A stretch of 64,000 bases of DNA from Lachnospiraceae bacterium (GTDB lineage: Bacteria; Bacillota; Clostridia; Lachnospirales; Lachnospiraceae), in contig JAFVBO010000096.1 of the NCBI GenBank assembly GCA_017479935.1, positions 27,344 through 91,343 of the forward strand. The letters are read 5' to 3'. Positions 61,567 through 64,000 of the stretch are shown piece by piece (the first letter of the stretch is position 1; the number at the start of each line of letters is the position of its first letter). The notes below the pieces were generated by a model. It worked only from the letters and a program-made list of their open reading frames with translations, was not told the DNA's origin and did not search any database. A program made the translations under genes and the position numbers.

Positions 61567-62438
61567 CTTACAAGGTAGAACCCAAGGGCGCCGTATCCCC
61601 GGGCATCAGCACCTGCCAGGGCTGCATGATCGATGTGATCTTCCGTAACGCTCTGGACGTGCTGGGCGAAGATACGGTTCTGGTTGTCCCTCCGGGCTGT
61701 GCGGCCCAGTTTTCCGGCTGCGGTCCCGAAGCGTCCGTCACGGTGGCCGGCATCCAGGGCAACCTGGAAAACTCCGCGGCCATCGCCTCCGGTATCGCCA
61801 ACGGCTATAAGCACCAGGGGAACGACCACACAACCATCTGCGTCATCGCCGGCGACGGCGGCACGGTGGACATCGGCCTTCAGTCCCTGTCCGGCGCGAT
61901 GGAGAGAAACGAGAACATTCTCTACATCTGCTACGACAACGAAGCCTACATGAACACCGGCGTACAGGGCTCCAGCTCCACGCCCCTCGCCGCCTCCACC
62001 ACGACGACCCCTGCCGGCAAACCCGTGAACAGCAAGGATCTGTTCCGGATCTGCATGGCGCACAACATTCCCTACGCGGCAACGGCCTCCATCGCCAACA
62101 TCCCGGATTTCCGCCGGAAGGTGCAGAAGGCGAAAGACATCCGCGGCTGCCGCGTCATCCACATCATGAGCCCCTGCCCGACCGGCTGGGGGTACAAGAG
62201 CGCCAAAACCGTCGAGGTGGCCCGTGAGGCCATTAACAGCGGCGCCTGGCTCCTCTTGGAGTATGAGAACGGCCGCCTCACCATCAGCAAAAAGCCCACC
62301 GCGCTTGGCCAGGTAGAGTCTTACGTTCGCATGCAGAAGCGTTTCAAAGGCGCATCCGATGAGGCGATCGCCGCCCTGTCGGCTCACGTCTGCGAAAGAT
62401 ACACGTACATGGAGAAACTTACGCAGATCATGGCATGA
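61560..62438 (+). CDS. 2-oxoacid:ferredoxin oxidoreductase, beta subunit (set 2)
   Basis: 292 residues. CQGCMID near the start, PPGCAAQFSGCG, thiamine site GDGGTVDIGLQSLS...YDNEAYMNTG and SPCPTGWGYKS. Same cluster-site form (CQGCM) as set 1. It ends the oxidoreductase part; the anion transporter gene starts 97 bases later. Confidence 0.92.
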   Translation: MLTYKVEPKGAVSPGISTCQGCMIDVIFRNALDVLGEDTVLVVPPGCAAQFSGCGPEASVTVAGIQGNLENSAAIASGIANGYKHQGNDHTTICVIAGDGGTVDIGLQSLSGAMERNENILYICYDNEAYMNTGVQGSSSTPLAASTTTTPAGKPVNSKDLFRICMAHNIPYAATASIANIPDFRRKVQKAKDIRGCRVIHIMSPCPTGWGYKSAKTVEVAREAINSGAWLLLEYENGRLTISKKPTALGQVESYVRMQKRFKGASDEAIAALSAHVCERYTYMEKLTQIMA

Positions 62439-62535
62439 CCGTAAGTAACCACACGGGCATGATCCGGACTATTTCATGCCGCCTCGTGCCCTGAATTTCA
62501 TTGTTTATTAAGACGATTAAGCAGGAGAATTCGCT

Positions 62536-63936
62536 ATGAACGAGAAAATGAAAAAATATATGTGGCTGGGCATTGCAGTCCTCGCCTACATCATTATCGT
62601 TGCCATCCCCTTTGGCGGGGATCTGTCTCCCGAAGGGAAGCGCGCTCTGGCCCTCATGGTCGCTTCCGTTATCATCTGGTCCACTGAGGTAGTCCCGGTA
62701 GGCCTGGCCTCCATCTGCCTCCCCATGCTGACAGGCGTTCTCGGCATCTGCGGCATCGGCGCTACCCTGACAAACTTCGTCAACAGCACGATCATCTTCA
62801 TGATCTCCTCACAGCTCATTGCCCGCGCCTTCGTGGAAACCGGCGTCGGCCAGAGAGTTGCCTTAAAGATCAGCTTTATCTTCGGCGACGCGCCGGACAA
62901 GGTTCTCTTGGCCTTCATGCTGGCGACCTGTGTCATCTCCATGTTCCTGGTTGATATCCCGACCGCCATCATCTTCTCCGGTATCGCCTACAACCTGCTG
63001 GAGCAGAGCGGCTGCAAGCCCGGTGAGTCCACCTACGGCAAGGCCATGATGATCGCCATCCCCGTAGCTGCCGCCATCGGCGGTTTCGCAACGCCCGTCG
63101 GCTCCGGCTTAAACCAGCTGGCCATCGCGCAGTTAAAGGGTGCCACCGGCATCACCATCAACTTCGCGCAGTGGTCCATGGTTGGTGTTCCCATGTCCCT
63201 GATCCTCCTGTTCGCGGCATGGTTCATCATCAAGAAGATGCTCCCGGCTGAGATCGCCCGCGTGGAAGGCGCAGACAGCGTGAAGGAGCAGACCAAGGCT
63301 CTTGGCAGCCTGAAGGCTAACGAGAAGAAGTTCATCGTGATCTTCCTGATCACCATCATCTTCTGGGTCACCAACCCGCTCACCGGTATTGACAACAACA
63401 TGGTCGCTGCCATCAGCGCCTGCGTCATGTCCTTCGCCGGCATCGAGCTGTTAAAGGCCGAGCACGTAAAGCAGGGCGTTGACTGGAACGGTATCATGCT
63501 GGTCGGCGGCGCCACCGCCATCGCCATGACCTTAAGCACCACCGGCGCTTCCAAGTGGATCGCTGGCCTGTTAACCAGCGCGTTAGGCAACATGGGCGCC
63601 AACATGGTCATCCTGACCGTTTCCATCTTTGCCATCTTCATCCATGTCATCGTTCCCACGGGCGGCGCACTGGTTGCCCTGTTCGTACCGATCATGGCCT
63701 CTGTCGCCCTGAACCTTGGCATGAGCCCGGTCATCCTGACCCTCATCATCGGCTACACGGTCAGCTGCGTATTCCTGGTTCCTCTGGATCCGATCCCGCT
63801 TGCTACCTACGGCTACAAGTACTGGAAGATGATCGACATGACGAAGGTTGGTCTGGTGATCTCCATCGTCTGGATCGCTCTCCTGTTTGTCTTCATGATC
63901 GTCGCCAATTCTATGGGTGTGTACCCGATGGCGTAA
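62536..63936 (+). CDS. DASS/SLC13-family anion:sodium symporter
   Basis: 466 residues, about eleven to twelve helices in two halves. Family landmarks are VNSTIIFMISSQLIA and GGFATPVGSGLNQLAIAQL in place of the usual TPVGTPPN, then TLSTTGASKWIAG and IVPTGGALVALFVPI. Such proteins import di- or tricarboxylates or related anions. The changed signature suggests an unusual anion. It is co-directional with oxidoreductase set 2 and AGGAG precedes the start, so it probably supplies its substrate. Confidence 0.88.
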   Translation: MNEKMKKYMWLGIAVLAYIIIVAIPFGGDLSPEGKRALALMVASVIIWSTEVVPVGLASICLPMLTGVLGICGIGATLTNFVNSTIIFMISSQLIARAFVETGVGQRVALKISFIFGDAPDKVLLAFMLATCVISMFLVDIPTAIIFSGIAYNLLEQSGCKPGESTYGKAMMIAIPVAAAIGGFATPVGSGLNQLAIAQLKGATGITINFAQWSMVGVPMSLILLFAAWFIIKKMLPAEIARVEGADSVKEQTKALGSLKANEKKFIVIFLITIIFWVTNPLTGIDNNMVAAISACVMSFAGIELLKAEHVKQGVDWNGIMLVGGATAIAMTLSTTGASKWIAGLLTSALGNMGANMVILTVSIFAIFIHVIVPTGGALVALFVPIMASVALNLGMSPVILTLIIGYTVSCVFLVPLDPIPLATYGYKYWKMIDMTKVGLVISIVWIALLFVFMIVANSMGVYPMA

Positions 63937-63949
63937 GGCTTTGAAAGTG

Positions 63950-64000
63950 TGACAGGGGACGGGCCTGTGTCACAAAATTGACGAAATCTGACAGGGGACG
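63950..64000. repeat. Palindromic repeat cluster 4 (REP-like, cut by window edge)
   Basis: A forward unit (63950-63972) and the beginning of a second (63989-64000), with the same spacer as cluster 3. It lies 14 bases after the transporter stop. Confidence 0.9.

Overview
The window looks like a chromosome segment of an anaerobic Gram-positive gut or rumen bacterium of the Lachnospiraceae type (Clostridia). The reasons are: glycoside hydrolase family 3 (GH3) enzymes with reversed domain order, four-subunit 2-oxoacid:ferredoxin oxidoreductases, LytTR/GHKL two-component pairs, an LtaS-like enzyme, AGGAGG ribosome sites, and a G+C-rich background (about 65% in single 60-base lines I counted at 13.1 and 49.4 kb). 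I see no tRNA, rRNA, CRISPR array, prophage or intact insertion sequence. The genus is not determined.

Layout. 0-6.3 kb: the end of a membrane protein, a Na/phosphate symporter with PhoU domain, a gamma-carbonic-anhydrase-like protein, two half-size chromate transporters, a purine-type phosphoribosyltransferase and a short NCS2 permease. 6.5-16 kb: a small membrane protein, a doubly anchored GH3 enzyme, a LytTR two-component pair, an LtaS-like phosphatase/transferase, and a surface lipoprotein with FKBP and trigger-factor features. 16.1-27.4 kb: a lower-G+C segment with GH3, Ig-repeat lipoprotein, secreted GH3 and a second LytTR pair. It is bounded by two fragments of one unknown gene, and on one side by a terminator followed by a group II intron remnant. 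27.8-33 kb: a fourth GH3 behind a low-G+C DUF4143 ATPase whose promoter is studded with AAATGCGG repeats, then a broken radical SAM gene.

33-41 kb: a four-gene MacB-like export operon with a divergent TetR regulator. One of its two membrane-fusion proteins has about 750 residues of low-complexity and pilin-like sequence inserted into its coiled-coil hairpin. 41-52.5 kb: housekeeping genes (DUF951, Sir2, GNAT, LPG-synthase-like, dUTPase, M18 aminopeptidase, HflK/HflC) and an envelope glycosylation group (GtrA, GT2, GT-C-like). 52.7-63.9 kb: a nearly mirror-symmetric metabolic locus. Two 2-oxoacid:ferredoxin oxidoreductases point outward, one with a CoA-transferase and one with a DASS anion transporter. 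Two convergent IclR regulators lie between them, each divergent from one operon, with inverted repeats at both divergent promoters. Together these could import an organic acid, oxidise its 2-oxoacid to an acyl-CoA with reduction of ferredoxin, and exchange the CoA. The substrate cannot be read from sequence.

Four clusters of a long palindromic repeat (core GGGGACGGGYCTGTGTCA) punctuate the ends of gene blocks near 0.7, 33.1, 52.6 and 64.0 kb. The best candidates for undescribed biology are the interrupted membrane-fusion protein, the twice-seen pairing of LytTR systems with membrane-tethered GH3 enzymes, and the mirrored oxidoreductase locus with its operators.
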